A DNA stretch of 64,000 nucleotides, taken from Thinopyrum elongatum. Its lineage: Eukaryota > Streptophyta > Magnoliopsida > Poales > Poaceae. Under the pieces are notes generated by a model. The model did no database searches. It was not told the DNA's origin and saw nothing but the letters and a program-made list of their open reading frames with translations. The stretch's first letter is position 1. Each line of letters starts with the position of its first letter. The DNA is taken from contig JAAAXO010000121.1 of assembly GCA_011799875.1 (NCBI GenBank), forward strand, positions 1 to 64,000, given 5' to 3'. A program made the position numbers and the translations under genes. Positions 24,052 through 34,562 of this stretch are shown in pieces.

Positions 24052-25033
24052 TGATGAGGACATGACTACCTTGGATACGACCAAAAATATTGCATACTTG
24101 TATATTTGTGAGGTGATTTCTAATGCAAACTATGCAATAATTTATTTATGTCATCCAGGACAAAAATACTTCACAAACTTTTGTGTCATGTCTAATTGCA
24201 GGTGTATGGGACATTTGTACAATCCACATATGAAGATAAGGGGAAAAGAGATGTTTAGGTGCTGTTCAAAAAGTCCTCTCACGTCACTTTTGGGCCAAGA
24301 GAAGATAGAGTCCAAGTCTCTCACGTTCTGGATTCAGATTTGGACTGCACAGACATACCTGACTCAAAACGCCAAGAACTATTTCATACGGACTCCGAAT
24401 TGGGTGATTCTTTTTTTGTTGGAAAGTAGATTTCATGCTCTTTCCAACCCAATTGGATTCACATTAAAATTCGTCCGGAGCGTTGAGTTATCAACGAAAC
24501 AATCTGACGCTGCAGCAGAATCCGAGTCAAACTACAAGTCCAAAGGTGTTGCATCACCTCCACTTGGGCCCATGAGCCTTGTACGACCTAGGGTTAGTTT
24601 TAGGCTGCCTTGGGACGTCCTCCCACCTCCTTGGCCACCACCCCTTACTCCTATATAAGTAGATCCATCTAGTAGCTTTTTCCTTGGGATTTGTTTAGTT
24701 AAAAGTTAGCCATTGCAACTTCGTGTACTTCGTTTGTGTCCAACGACCAGACCAAGACCGCTTTCGGATCCCCACCATTATCAATACTTCATCTATATTC
24801 GCAATATTCAGATTGCATTATCATATTCTTGCTTGTTCTTCGATTGCGTGCAGGAATAGACCTTCGTGGTCAGGCTGATCGTGCTTCCAGCATCGTCAGT
24901 AACCTCAGGAGATTGGTTTAGCGATTGCTAAGGCGCAACGTCATGCACGTTTGTAGTCGGATCGTCAAAGTCGGCTCCACCAAATCGATAGTTACCATCT
25001 CATCGAAAGATCGGGACACCCTCGCCTCTATCA
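24052..25033 (+). repeat. CRM-A 5' LTR, 982 bp
   Basis: Starts TGATGAGGACATGACTAC and ends CTCTATCA. Its U3 is unlike that of CRM-B from about base 13 onward, while its R-U5 is shared with the type-1 CRM-B LTRs. The coding part of its U3 lacks the integrase tail found in CRM-B LTRs. Confidence 0.93.
24652..24658 (+). promoter_or_regulatory. CRM-A LTR TATA box
   Basis: TATATAA in an otherwise GC-rich U3 end (CTCCTATATAAGTAG). The start of R is expected about 25-32 bp downstream, near the GGGATTTGTTTAG stretch. The same box at 28433-28439 contains the stop codon of the element's ORF. Confidence 0.75.
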
Positions 25034-25035
25034 AG

Positions 25036-25044
25036 TGGTATCAG
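25036..25044 (+). other. CRM-A primer-binding site
   Basis: TGGTATCAG, two bases after the LTR end, complementary to the 3' end of initiator tRNA-Met. Confidence 0.85.
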
Positions 25045-26396
25045 TTTTCAGGTTGCTCGATGAGAATTTCCAGTTTTCCCTAGATTAGATTTATTTTCTT
25101 ACCTATTGTTCAAGAAAAAGCCACAAAAAAAAGTTAGATCTATTCATCCTTTGTCCAAGCCAGTCTGAGCCTTTGCAATTTTCTTTTCATTGTTTGCATT
25201 ATTGAATTATCGGTTGCATCGTCGTGTTCAGTTGCTGGTCTTAGTATCTAGTTCGTTTAGAGTTTCGAGTTCTGTTCACATTAGTCACGCCGCCGCTGCA
25301 TCGTTATTCCTTCCGCTGTCCACCATCCCATCCATCACTTTCCACATCGTGCTACCCACTGTTCATTGTCATAATCATAGTTGAGGTCGTTCACAACTGT
25401 GCTTGATCCAATCTACATCTTATCTAGTTTGTTTTGGAAAGAGAGAAAAAAAAAGTAAAAAAAAAAAGAGAAAAAAAGTGAGATCAAAAAAAAGAGAGAA
25501 GAAAAAAAAGCACAAAATTCGGATCTATCTAGACTCACTCTCGTACCTGAATTCGGATTCGAATCTGTTTTGCGCACTGTTCAGTAAAACAGGCGTATCT
25601 TCCTCATACGAAGTCCGTTTTGGCTCCGTGAGTACTCAAATTAAAGCTAGCGACGAGCCGCATCTAAATAGTTGCAGAAGCTAGTTCAATATTTGACACC
25701 TCAAAATCGGCTTCTAAATAGGTCTTTTTGCCCTCCGAAGTTCGCGAACACAGCTTGTTCCAGTTTTTCAGGCCAGTTTTAGAATTTTTTGACTCCTCAT
25801 ATCAACTCGGAATTGAGTGATTCTTTTTGCATTTGAAAGCTTGAGTCAGTGCTTTTCTTGAGAAAAATTATCATAAAATTGGCACAAACTTTTAGAGAGT
25901 AAAGTTGGAGAGAGAATTGTTGGTATATGCTACTTGGTAGTTGTTTCTCATCATTATCTTTACTGCCATTGTGATCTTCACTTATATCTTGCTATCCAGA
26001 GCTACTTCATATCCTTTATTGATGCTAGCTGTGCTACGCCGTGACCTCATTAGTGTTCTAGGCTCGCGTCTCTAGTCCGGTCTAGCCTAGGACCAGCACA
26101 GTACCGTCGTTGAGCGTGTATTCAACATTGCATCTCTGAATTGATTATTGCTAATCTTTTGCTACCATATATAGCCAACCCAGCTCCACATATTTTTACA
26201 CCGTGTATACGTACATTCGCCTGGCAATCGCTTTACTCAATCTTCGGAGTTATTTGACACCGCTGGTTGCCCGTCACCACCTGCTGTATGGTAAGAACTT
26301 GTAAGATACTGATATTTGCTTTACTGTGAGCGCTTTACCACCACATCCTAGTAGTTCATAGGAACATTATTCTCGATTTTTTTGTTTCTACTAATC
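25045..26396 (+). other. CRM-A 5' leader
   Basis: About 1.35 kb untranslated. It includes a purine-rich tract of A and GA runs at 25438-25512. No long frame is present. The last 400 bp (from about 26050) resembles the CRM-B leader just before gag, so the two families share leader ends as well as R-U5. Confidence 0.75.
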
Positions 26397-28439
26397 ATGG
26401 CAGGTTCCGGAGTTGTAAGTTCTTGGGCTTCATCGATCGTGGGAGATTTGCCATCACCTAAGAAAATACAACAACCGTCACAAGAGGAGCAACAACATCA
26501 GAATGCACATAATCAGGTTAATGTTTCCATGCCACCATTTACTGGTCGTTTTAGGCCTGATTTATATATTGAATGGGAGTACGAAATTAATGCTATATTT
26601 TCTTCCCATAATTTTGATGAGCGTGGAAAATTTCAAGCCGCGGTTAGTACTTTCAGTAGCTTTGCTTTAGTTTGGTGGAGTGAATACTGTCGGTTAAACC
26701 CTGATTATATACCTACTACTTGGGATGGTTTAAAACATGTCATGAGAGATAGATTCGTAGATGTTCATTATACTCGTGGCATGATTAGAAAACTACAACA
26801 TTTAAAACAAGGTAGTGACACCGTAACAAAATATTATGAGGATTTACAAACTACCTTGTTGCACTCATTTTTAGAAGAAAGTGAAGAAGATTTTATGGAT
26901 AGATTTTGGGGAGGATTAAACCGTGATATTCAAGAGATACTAATTCATGAAGAGTGTTATCCTATGGACCATTTGTTTCGTCTTGCTTGCAAAGCTGAAC
27001 AGGAAATAAAACGACGTGTTGCCCACAAGGAGAACAAGTGCACGATGCACATTCCAAGTGTTGATATAGATGTTTCTTCAACTACTAGGCGTACTATGAC
27101 AACCACATCCGTTGTTGCGATGACTACATCATCTCCACCATGTGACACATCACCACCGAGAGTGCCTACATCATCTGGGTTGATCATAAGAGGTAATGAC
27201 AAAGGTACATATTTTCCACTTTCACATGAGAATGATGCATGCCTAGTTAACTTGAATACATCATGTGTTGAGTTACCTATTGATTTGGGCACGTCACCTA
27301 TTTTAGAGAATTGTGTTACTGTCATGAATGCGTCATGTGATCAAACAACTGAAATACCAACAATTTTGAGTGCACCCATTGAATTAACTGTTGATGCAAA
27401 AGAACCAATGTTTAATCATTTTGATATGACCTCTAATCTTGGTGATGATTCTGTGACCAATGACTTATTGCATGTTTGCTTATTTAAGCATGTTGTAGCA
27501 TGTAAATTTGATGCAACTAAGGTTTATTCACCAATGTTAGGATGGTTTAATGATGAACATTGTCAACCTTTTGAAATGAATAAGTGCTTCACTTATATGT
27601 GCAAACTGAGTTGCAATATTTTCATGCCTTCTACTTCTTGTGATAATATTTTGGCTTCAGATTTTATGAACTATGAAGGTTACTCATGTATACATGTGTC
27701 ATATATGCAAAAACTAAGGGAAGTAAAACTGGATGACATATACATATACAACATGTACACCTTGTCTCTTTTGTTAGCCACAGTTCAGCTTAACCAACGC
27801 CGAGGACGGCTTTGTTTTCAAGAAGGGGAGGATGATGAGGACATGACTACCTTGGATACGACCAAAAATATTGCATACTTGTATATTTGTGAGGTGATTT
27901 CTAATGCAAACTATGCAATAATTTATTTATGTCATCCAGGACAAAAATACTTCACAAACTTTTGTGTCATGTCTAATTGCAGGTGTATGGGACATTTGTA
28001 CAATCCACATATGAAGATAAGGGGAAAAGAGATGTTTAGGTGCTGTTCAAAAAGTCCTCTCACGTCACTTTTGGGCCAAGAGAAGATAGAGTCCAAGTCT
28101 CTCACGTTCTGGATTCAGATTTGGACTGCACAGACATACCTGACTCAAAACGCCAAGAACTATTTCATACGGACTCCGAATTGGGTGATTCTTTTTTTGT
28201 TGGAAAGTAGATTTCGTGCTCTTTCCAACCCAATTGGATTCACATTAAAATTCGTCCGGAGCGTTGAGTTATCAACGAAACAATCTGACGCTGCAGCAGA
28301 ATCCGAGTCAAACTACAAGTCCAAAGGTGTTGCATCACCTCCACTTGGGCCCATGAGCCTTGTACGACCTAGGGTTAGTTTTAGGCTGCCTTGGGACGTC
28401 CTCCCACCTCCTTGGCCACCACCCCTTACTCCTATATAA
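26397..28439 (+). CDS. gag: CRM-A Gag with unrecognised C-terminal region (680 aa)
   Basis: ATG at 26397 (MAGSGVVSSWAS) is chosen because it matches the CRM-B Gag start MAGSQ. Residues about 56-206 are a capsid-like retrotransposon gag domain (YIEWEYE, WWSEYC, YYEDLQT, FWGGLN, LACKAEQE). No CX2CX4HX4C knuckle and no protease or RT motif follows. Residues about 207-478 are an unrecognised region with many scattered Cys and His. Residues 479-680 are translated from the 3' LTR. The frame is fully open, and its TAA lies in the LTR TATA box. Expected role: particle formation for an RNA mobilised by an autonomous CRM. Whether the C-terminal region is functional is unknown. Confidence 0.85.
   Translation: MAGSGVVSSWASSIVGDLPSPKKIQQPSQEEQQHQNAHNQVNVSMPPFTGRFRPDLYIEWEYEINAIFSSHNFDERGKFQAAVSTFSSFALVWWSEYCRLNPDYIPTTWDGLKHVMRDRFVDVHYTRGMIRKLQHLKQGSDTVTKYYEDLQTTLLHSFLEESEEDFMDRFWGGLNRDIQEILIHEECYPMDHLFRLACKAEQEIKRRVAHKENKCTMHIPSVDIDVSSTTRRTMTTTSVVAMTTSSPPCDTSPPRVPTSSGLIIRGNDKGTYFPLSHENDACLVNLNTSCVELPIDLGTSPILENCVTVMNASCDQTTEIPTILSAPIELTVDAKEPMFNHFDMTSNLGDDSVTNDLLHVCLFKHVVACKFDATKVYSPMLGWFNDEHCQPFEMNKCFTYMCKLSCNIFMPSTSCDNILASDFMNYEGYSCIHVSYMQKLREVKLDDIYIYNMYTLSLLLATVQLNQRRGRLCFQEGEDDEDMTTLDTTKNIAYLYICEVISNANYAIIYLCHPGQKYFTNFCVMSNCRCMGHLYNPHMKIRGKEMFRCCSKSPLTSLLGQEKIESKSLTFWIQIWTAQTYLTQNAKNYFIRTPNWVILFLLESRFRALSNPIGFTLKFVRSVELSTKQSDAAAESESNYKSKGVASPPLGPMSLVRPRVSFRLPWDVLPPPWPPPLTPI
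27821..27832 (+). other. CRM-A polypurine tract
   Basis: AGAAGGGGAGGA directly before the 3' LTR, the plus-strand primer site. The same tract precedes LTR B6. Confidence 0.85.
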
Positions 28440-28814
28440 GTAGATCCATCTAGTAGCTTTTTCCTTGGGATTTGTTTAGTTAAAAGTTAGCCATTGCAAC
28501 TTCGTGTACTTCGTTTGTGTCCAACGACCAGACCAAGACCGCTTTCGGATCCCCACCATTATCAATACTTCATCTATATTCGCAATATTCAGATTGCATT
28601 ATCATATTCTTGCTTGTTCTTCGATTGCGTGCAGGAATAGACCTTCGTGGTCAGGCTGATCGTGCTTCCAGCATCGTCAGTAACCTCAGGAGATTGGTTT
28701 AGCGATTGCTAAGGCGCAACGTCATGCACGTTTGTAGTCGGATCGTCAAAGTCGGCTCCACCAAATCGATAGTTACCATCTCATCGAAAGATCGGGACAC
28801 CCTCGCCTCTATCA
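27833..28814 (+). repeat. CRM-A 3' LTR, 982 bp
   Basis: Same length and ends as the 5' LTR. One substitution (A to G) was seen, changing the translated LTR frame from His to Arg. It is followed by GTAGC and the rest of the Sirevirus LTR. Confidence 0.93.
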
Positions 28815-30000
28815 GTAGCTCGGTGAAGACACTGATTTGGTAGACCAGTTCCAACTGCTGTGACAGTTGTACGTCTGGTTGGAGCGGCTAGGTATTTAAA
28901 CCTGAGGACACACAGTCCCGGACACCCAGTCCTGAACACACAGTCCAGGACACCTAGTCCTCACCGTATTCTCCTTGAGCTAAGGTCACACAGACCTCGC
29001 CGAACCACTCGTGGTAAGTCTTCAGGTGACTTCCAAACCTTCACATACTCGGTCACTCGGCAATCCACAATTTCCTCTTGGATGCTCTAGACCATGACGC
29101 CTAACCGTCTGGAGGATGCACAGTCCTCAAAGGTAATAAGCGTCGGTTCCACACAGGAACAATCTCTTCAGTGATGCTCAATCACTTTGGGTTTGTAGGT
29201 GTTTGGGTTTTTGGGTTTTTCCTCACTTGATGATTTTCGCTCAAAGTCCTCGGAGGATGGGATGCTCTAAATGACAAGTGTCAATCTATTTCTTGGAGCA
29301 GCCGACCAGCTAGTGGTTGTAGAGGGCGGCTATTTATAGCCTAGGGAGCAGCCCGACATGATAAGACATAAATGCCCTTCAATGATATGACCGTTAGGTG
29401 GGTAGATATTTTGGGACAGCTGGCACGTAGCACAGCAACGGTCGGAAATTTGAGTATCAAATTCCTCAGGGCTATCATAATCCTCACTTGTAGGCAATCC
29501 GCACTGGCGAATTTCTAACTCCTCAGTCAGAACAAATTCCTCAGAGAACAGAAGAACTTCGTCTCTGTCACTGAAGAACTTGACTAAACTGTATGAGATT
29601 TCCAATGGCTTCACTCGAAAGGATTGGGTAGGTGTAGGATTTTGAGTTGAGCATCACTTGGAAACTTTTCCTTAGTTTTACCTCGACCCCCTTTAACAGT
29701 ACGGTGTTTCCTATGACTCAAGAAGAAGAAAAAGAAACTACGAAAACAAAAGTCTTCACGCTTCATAATCCTCGCATGAATATCAAGTCTTCAGGGTCAC
29801 ACCAATTTCTTCACTTTCAAAGTCTTCAAGAAAACCAAAGTCTTCAGTTGAAGACATTCATATTTAGGGGTCGACATTCATCGTAAATAACAAACTCCTC
29901 ATAGACTTATAGACCTGTATACACTCACAAACACATTAGTCCCTTAACCTATAAGTCTTCAATACACCAAAATCACTAAGGGGCACTAGATGCACTTACA
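28815..30000 (-). repeat. Sirevirus 3' LTR, inner part
   Basis: Continues the LTR interrupted at 24051. The part up to about 29371 matches the right LTR (41714-42270) with about four substitutions; the remainder has no partner because the right LTR is truncated. It ends CTTACA at 30000, next to the polypurine tract, and starts TGTAAGTGCATCTAGTGCCC in its own sense. Adding both parts gives a full LTR of about 1.53 kb. Confidence 0.88.
29330..29340 (-). promoter_or_regulatory. Sirevirus LTR TATA box (3' LTR)
   Basis: GCTATAAATAG on the minus strand, a strong plant TATA consensus, in the middle of the LTR. The same box lies in the right LTR at about 42229-42239, where it would drive the genomic RNA. 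Confidence 0.75.
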
Positions 30001-30002
30001 AT

Positions 30003-30016
30003 CTCCCCCTTTTTGG
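30003..30016 (-). other. Sirevirus polypurine tract
   Basis: CCAAAAAGGGGGAG on the minus strand, two bases from the LTR end. Primer site for plus-strand DNA. Confidence 0.85.
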
Positions 30017-30110
30017 TGATTGATGACAATATAGGTTAAGTTTTCAATGGGGATAAACATATGAAGTGTAAATACTAATATTGAGGAATTTGACAGCAAG
30101 ATATAGAAGA

Positions 30111-30474
30111 ACTCCCCCTGAAGATGTGCATATTTGAAGAATTTGCTTTGAAATAGCAAATGCACATTGTTGAATAATATCATGGAGATCTCCTCCTATA
30201 TCTTGAAATTCATACACGCATTTATCATATGATATGAAGAATTTGAAATGCATGATGAAATATGGTGTCTGACGGAATTCAGCATGCGTGCATTAAGGTA
30301 CTTGAGGAAATAAGCATGCAGGAAGCAGTTCAAAAGTATCAGACCACCATAGGACTTAAGTTTACAACTCATCAGAGCAAACACCTCAGAAGAGCAAGAG
30401 TTGAAACTTAACACAAATATAGCCCATATATAAGACCCGCTTGAAGACTAAACTCAAATTTCTCCCCCTTTGTC
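30111..30474 (-). other. Two additional polypurine-like tracts
   Basis: GGGGGAG occurs again on the minus strand within 30111-30120 and within 30461-30474 (GACAAAGGGGGAGA). Multiple polypurine tracts upstream of the LTR are a known Sirevirus trait. The DNA between them is untranslated. Confidence 0.6.
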
Positions 30475-30528
30475 ATCGAATGACCAAAAGGGACGAAAAA
30501 TGAGGACTAACGCCCCTGAAGAATATCA

Positions 30529-32610
30529 TCATGATGTCGATGGAGGAGCGCCAGCATTGTTGGGGTCGACTGTTGAGGTAGGGCCTGCCGCAGTGTCGTT
30601 CAAGTCTTCAGCTTCATCCGTCTCACGCGATGAAGAATATGAACTGGCAACAAGCTGAGGAACTTTGACTTTCTTGAATTTCTTCGAAGGTGGCTGGGAC
30701 CAGTCAAAGTCCTGTTGGAAGCCCATCTCCTTGAGTTCTTCAGCACTATGAAGATTAGACAGAATCGCCCAAGTGCGGTCAAAGACTTCATGCAAGTAGT
30801 AGTGATTCTTCTTCACAGTATTTTGAGTGACTGTCATGTTCTGAAGAATTGCACCAAACTGACGCTTGACCCACTTGTGATTTCGATCAACTTTCTGATG
30901 AAGACTAAGGAGAAGTTCACGATCAGTCATCACACGCGGAGCTGTGGCTTGAGGATGATGTTCTGAAGCTTTGGCGGCAGAATCTTGAGTTGCAGAGTCA
31001 TCATTGGTGGAATAGGAAGTAGCTTTGCGAAACTGTCCATCCAATGGACGAGTACCTTCATCAATAACAGCAGCTTTGCCCTTCTCGTCAGCTAAGGAAA
31101 TAGTCCGTTTGAGGACTTCAATAGGGGGCAAATAGCTGAGATGATTTTGAAAGTCAGCAATGTAATGAATTGAAGACCTTGATCTGATGAATCTCATGAT
31201 CCAGGGAGCATAAGGCTTCAACTCAAAAGGTGACAGTGCAGCATTGGCCAAAGTCCTCATGAAGAAATCGTGGTAGTTGATAGGAATACCGTGAATGATA
31301 TTGAACAGCAGATTCTTCATAATGCCAACAACTTCTTCATCATCAGAGTTGTGGCCCTTGATTGGACTGAGGGTTTTGGTCAATATGCGATAGACTGTCC
31401 TTGGCACATAGAGCAATTCCTTGACGAGGAATTTGGTCCTTGGAGCTTGGCCTGGCTTCAAAGGCTTCATCAGCACTTGCATCAGATGATCAGACAGTTC
31501 AGGTTCAACATAGAGTAGCCTAGCACCTTCAGTGGGAGGACTGACTGGGACGGCATGAAGCAATTCAGAGGCCGGTGCTTTGAAATGAGTATTATCGGTC
31601 ATCCAGTCCAATACCCATGAATTGACATCATCAACATTTCCAGTAATGTGCAGCGTGGCGAAGAATTGAAGAATGAGTTCTTCATTCCAATCGCAGATGT
31701 CGGTGCAGAAATTGAGTAAGCCAGCGTCATGAAGAACACTGAGGACTGGTGTGAAGCAGGGCAGCGATTCCATATCTACATGAGGAATTTGCTCATGTTC
31801 AAAGATCTTATCCTTATCAACCAACAATGAGGAGTAGAAGTTCATCTGGCTTGCAGTCCAGAAACGCTTGCGACGAAGACGAGCAGAGTCATAGGGATTG
31901 TAGTCAGTGAAGAATATGTGCTCGTTGAAGAAATCCTCAGCATTAAACTTCTGCTTCTTGGAGTGAGGGTTCTGTGGCTTGGGCTGAAGATTAACAGTTG
32001 AAGAATTTACAGCCTCTTGAGGTGTAGCCACTGGAGCCACTGGCTGAGGAATTTCAGCAGCAGCCTTGGCCTTCATTTCTTCAGACATATGTACATCAGC
32101 GCTAGTGACTGGAACTTCTTCAGGTATAGAGTGAAGTGAAGCTTGATGTTCATCAGAGCCCGTATGAATTTCTTCAGTTTGCACAGGAGACTGAGGAACA
32201 TGATGTAGAGGGGTTGTCAGAGGTGAATTGGGGTGATGACTTTCCCAAAAGTCATCATTCAGAATAGGTGTTGTAGACCCAATATCCACATCCTCATCTT
32301 CTTCAGTTTCTTCGACGCCTGCCTCTTCAGCTGTGAACTGAGGCTTGGGCGATGATACCAGTGGGGTTGAAGGGAAAGTATCCACTTCAATTTCTTCATC
32401 CATCTGCTCTGTCGAAGCAGCAGAAGGAATTTCTTCATCAGATTTACTTGGAATTTCATATTCCTCAGCAAAGGGAATGATCTCCTTTGATGGCATGCTT
32501 GATATTGGAATAGTATCAATTGGGTTTTCAGATGAACTCCTCAAAGTCTTCAATTTCTTGGGGGCTGAAGACTCTGAAGATGCAGATGCTTTCCTTTTCT
32601 TCACAGCTGC
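30529..32610 (-). pseudogene. Sirevirus extra ORF, C-terminal part
   Basis: About 690 codons that stay open after an in-frame TGA at 32611-32613. It has no ATG of its own near the start, so it is the downstream part of a single longer ORF. The first 200 residues are Ser/Glu/Pro-rich and probably disordered, beginning with a basic KKRK stretch. Roughly residues 220-490 look folded (EDFFNEHIFF, SLPCFTPVLSVLHDAGL, ICDWNEELILQFFATLHITG) and resemble plant proteins labelled as putative transposon proteins. The end is acidic. I see no clear signal peptide or membrane segment, which argues against an envelope role. Function unknown. Confidence 0.7.
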
Positions 32611-34233
32611 TCACTCCGCAGCCTTGGTTTTCTTCGCTTCTGATGCAGAAGGAAGGTTGATGCTTGTCATCGGTGCAGGAGGAGCAGAGGAAATTGGTTG
32701 AATTTCTTCAGGCACAACTGATGCAGTTGCCCTGGCTTGTTCAGATTCCTCAGGCACAGTAGCAGATGCTTCAACTGGCCTGGATTGCTCTTCAGGCGCA
32801 ATATTGGAGGTTGCCCTGGCATTTTCTTCAGAGACTGGAATTTCTTCATCAGCTCTGGTGCTTTCATTTTCTTCAGCAGACTGAACAGATGTTCCAGTCT
32901 GAGGAAATTTGGGTTGCGATGAAGCTGCAACACTTGGAGTAAATCCTTTTGCCATTCTGACGAATCTGACTTTGGCACCTAGCCAATCTGCATGGAATGC
33001 ATGAAATTCATCACTGAGTGCTTTGATCTCAGCCTGCATAGTCACAAGTTCTTCAGGAGACATTTTCACAACATTGTTCTTCAGAAAACGCTCCTTCTTG
33101 TACTGAGCCTTCTTCACCTGCCTGGCCTTTTCAAATTTCCATTTTTCTTCATTTATGAAGGCCGTCAACATGTGACTTTGACCAGGAGTGAGGTTTAATT
33201 CAGGCAAAGGTGTGTTAGGGTTTTTGTGCCATAGATCAATAAAATCAAGGATGTTCCTTGGATCCAGCATGAGGGGCACAGCACTGCCTTTGGCTCTAGC
33301 GGCCCTTTGTTGTCGATCTCTGATGAGCTCAGCTAATTCTTCATCATCAGCTTCGTCTTCGCTTGACGGAACCTGAAAGGCGACTTGCTTCTTGTGAGGA
33401 CTTGGCCTTGTGCCTCGTCCAGCAGTGGCCTTTTTCTTCAGCAAGGTCGGAGTTGTTGAAGACTGAGGTGGAGCTGAAGAACTTGCAGAGACTCCTGAAG
33501 CAATTGAGATTCCAGTAGTCCTTTGGCATGTGGCAAGATGCACAGGTGCTGAGGACTTTGCAGGAGCAGCTGAGGATTTTGCAACCGAGGGAGTTGGAGC
33601 TGCTTTTGAGGAATTTGCTTGAGGAACAGGCCGTGAGGGCATTGCAGCTGAGGAACTTGTCTTAACAACTGATTTCTTCAGCATAGCCTTCTTAAGCTTG
33701 ATAGCAGAGGCCTCAGCGGCGGCAGCAACAGAATCTTCATTGAATTTCTTTACTGCCTCTTTAGCCACTTTGGCCAGCTTGGCTTGACGCTTAGCCCACT
33801 CCTGAGGAAATTCCTCACCTCTTCTGATGCTAGTGGGATCAGCTTCTTGGCCAGGAGCCAATGGAGGTCTTGGACATGGAGGGTTAACAGCAAATTTCTT
33901 CATGTACTTGGGAGTGACATAGCGATATTCCCTCCATTCTCTTGCCCATCTCCTCTCAATCTTCTGAATGCGCACTTTGCGCTGATTTTTGTTCTCCTTG
34001 CCATGACTTGCTTCATCAGGAGTACAATATTCATCATAGATGTCATCAGGGATCTCAAAAGCAGTATTTGTTTCTGGCCTCTTTCCTCCCTTCTGAGGTC
34101 TTTTACCATCAGCCATTTTCTTCACTTGAGGGTTTTGAACAATCGAATTTTCTGATGAGGTGTGCAATTTTTCTTCAAGGAACGCTGCAAATGAGTTAAG
34201 TTGATGAGAACCTAGAGATTCAGCAGCGGACAT
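32611..34233 (-). pseudogene. Sirevirus extra ORF, N-terminal part (ends at internal TGA)
   Basis: The likely start is the ATG at 34233-34231 (MSAAESLGSHQ), the first after a candidate splice acceptor; the frame is also open further upstream. About 540 codons lead to a TGA at 32611-32613, and the same frame continues for about 690 more codons. Residues 45-140 are basic with RRWAREWREYRYV and KYMKKFA, followed by Ala/Lys/Ser-rich low-complexity segments and an acidic tail. Sireviruses commonly carry an extra ORF here in the pol sense. The simplest reading is one ORF of about 1,230 codons with a single nonsense mutation. Confidence 0.7.
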
Positions 34234-34239
34234 GTGTAC

Positions 34240-34562
34240 CTGTGAACAGAATATAGGTGCGAAGAGTTTTGGAGAGGTCATATGCGTTCTCAGAAGATTT
34301 TCAAAAGTATCAAGTTTGAGGAAGATGACCAGGGGTGTCTTGAGGAATTTCACTAAGCATTTTTGACTTAGGTTCCAGAGTTGTGTGGATTGAAAATCCA
34401 CACAATTGAGGAATCTTGAAGAAAAACGTTGCTTAGAGAAACTGATCAAGGACAGAAGCAAGTTGGTGTTTAAGAACATGAAAGTTGAAGAATAAACACC
34501 TTTTGAAGATTTTGTGGAAATCATCAGAATCAACAAGGGCAGTAAAAATAAATTTTATTTAC
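34240..34562 (-). other. Candidate intron before the extra ORF
   Basis: On the minus strand a donor-like AAGG|GTAAAT lies at 34563/34562. An acceptor-like TTCTGTTCACAG|GT ends at 34240, six bases before the ATG. The 323-bp segment is T-rich, as plant introns are. It is otherwise open only in the frame of the ORF. Splicing is inferred, not shown. Confidence 0.4.

Larger units (their letters stand above)
24052..28814 (+). mobile_element. CRM-A: complete, very young non-autonomous CRM element
   Basis: 4,763 bp with two 982-bp LTRs that differ at one position I could find (A at 24434, G at 28216). A primer-binding site, leader, single long ORF and polypurine tract lie in order. It carries no protease, RT, RNase H or integrase, so it must use another CRM element's enzymes. 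The target is the Sirevirus LTR: flanks are GTAGA (24047-24051) and GTAGC (28815-28819), and the uninterrupted right LTR has GTAGC at 41714-41718. It corresponds to the non-autonomous CRM partners described in grasses (Quinta/noaCRW-like); the exact name was not checked. Confidence 0.9.

Noticed and set aside
24000..25033. The 222-codon frame starting at 23990 as a separate gene
   Set aside because: Its start lies in the Sirevirus LTR and the rest is the CRM-A LTR; the same sequence is the 3' end of the CRM-A ORF at 27833-28439.
8385..25770. Palindrome from a missed sequencing adapter as the cause of the inverted repeat
   Set aside because: The arms are separated by about 12 kb of unrelated sequence, whereas a missed adapter gives adjacent arms. 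Other assembly errors remain possible.
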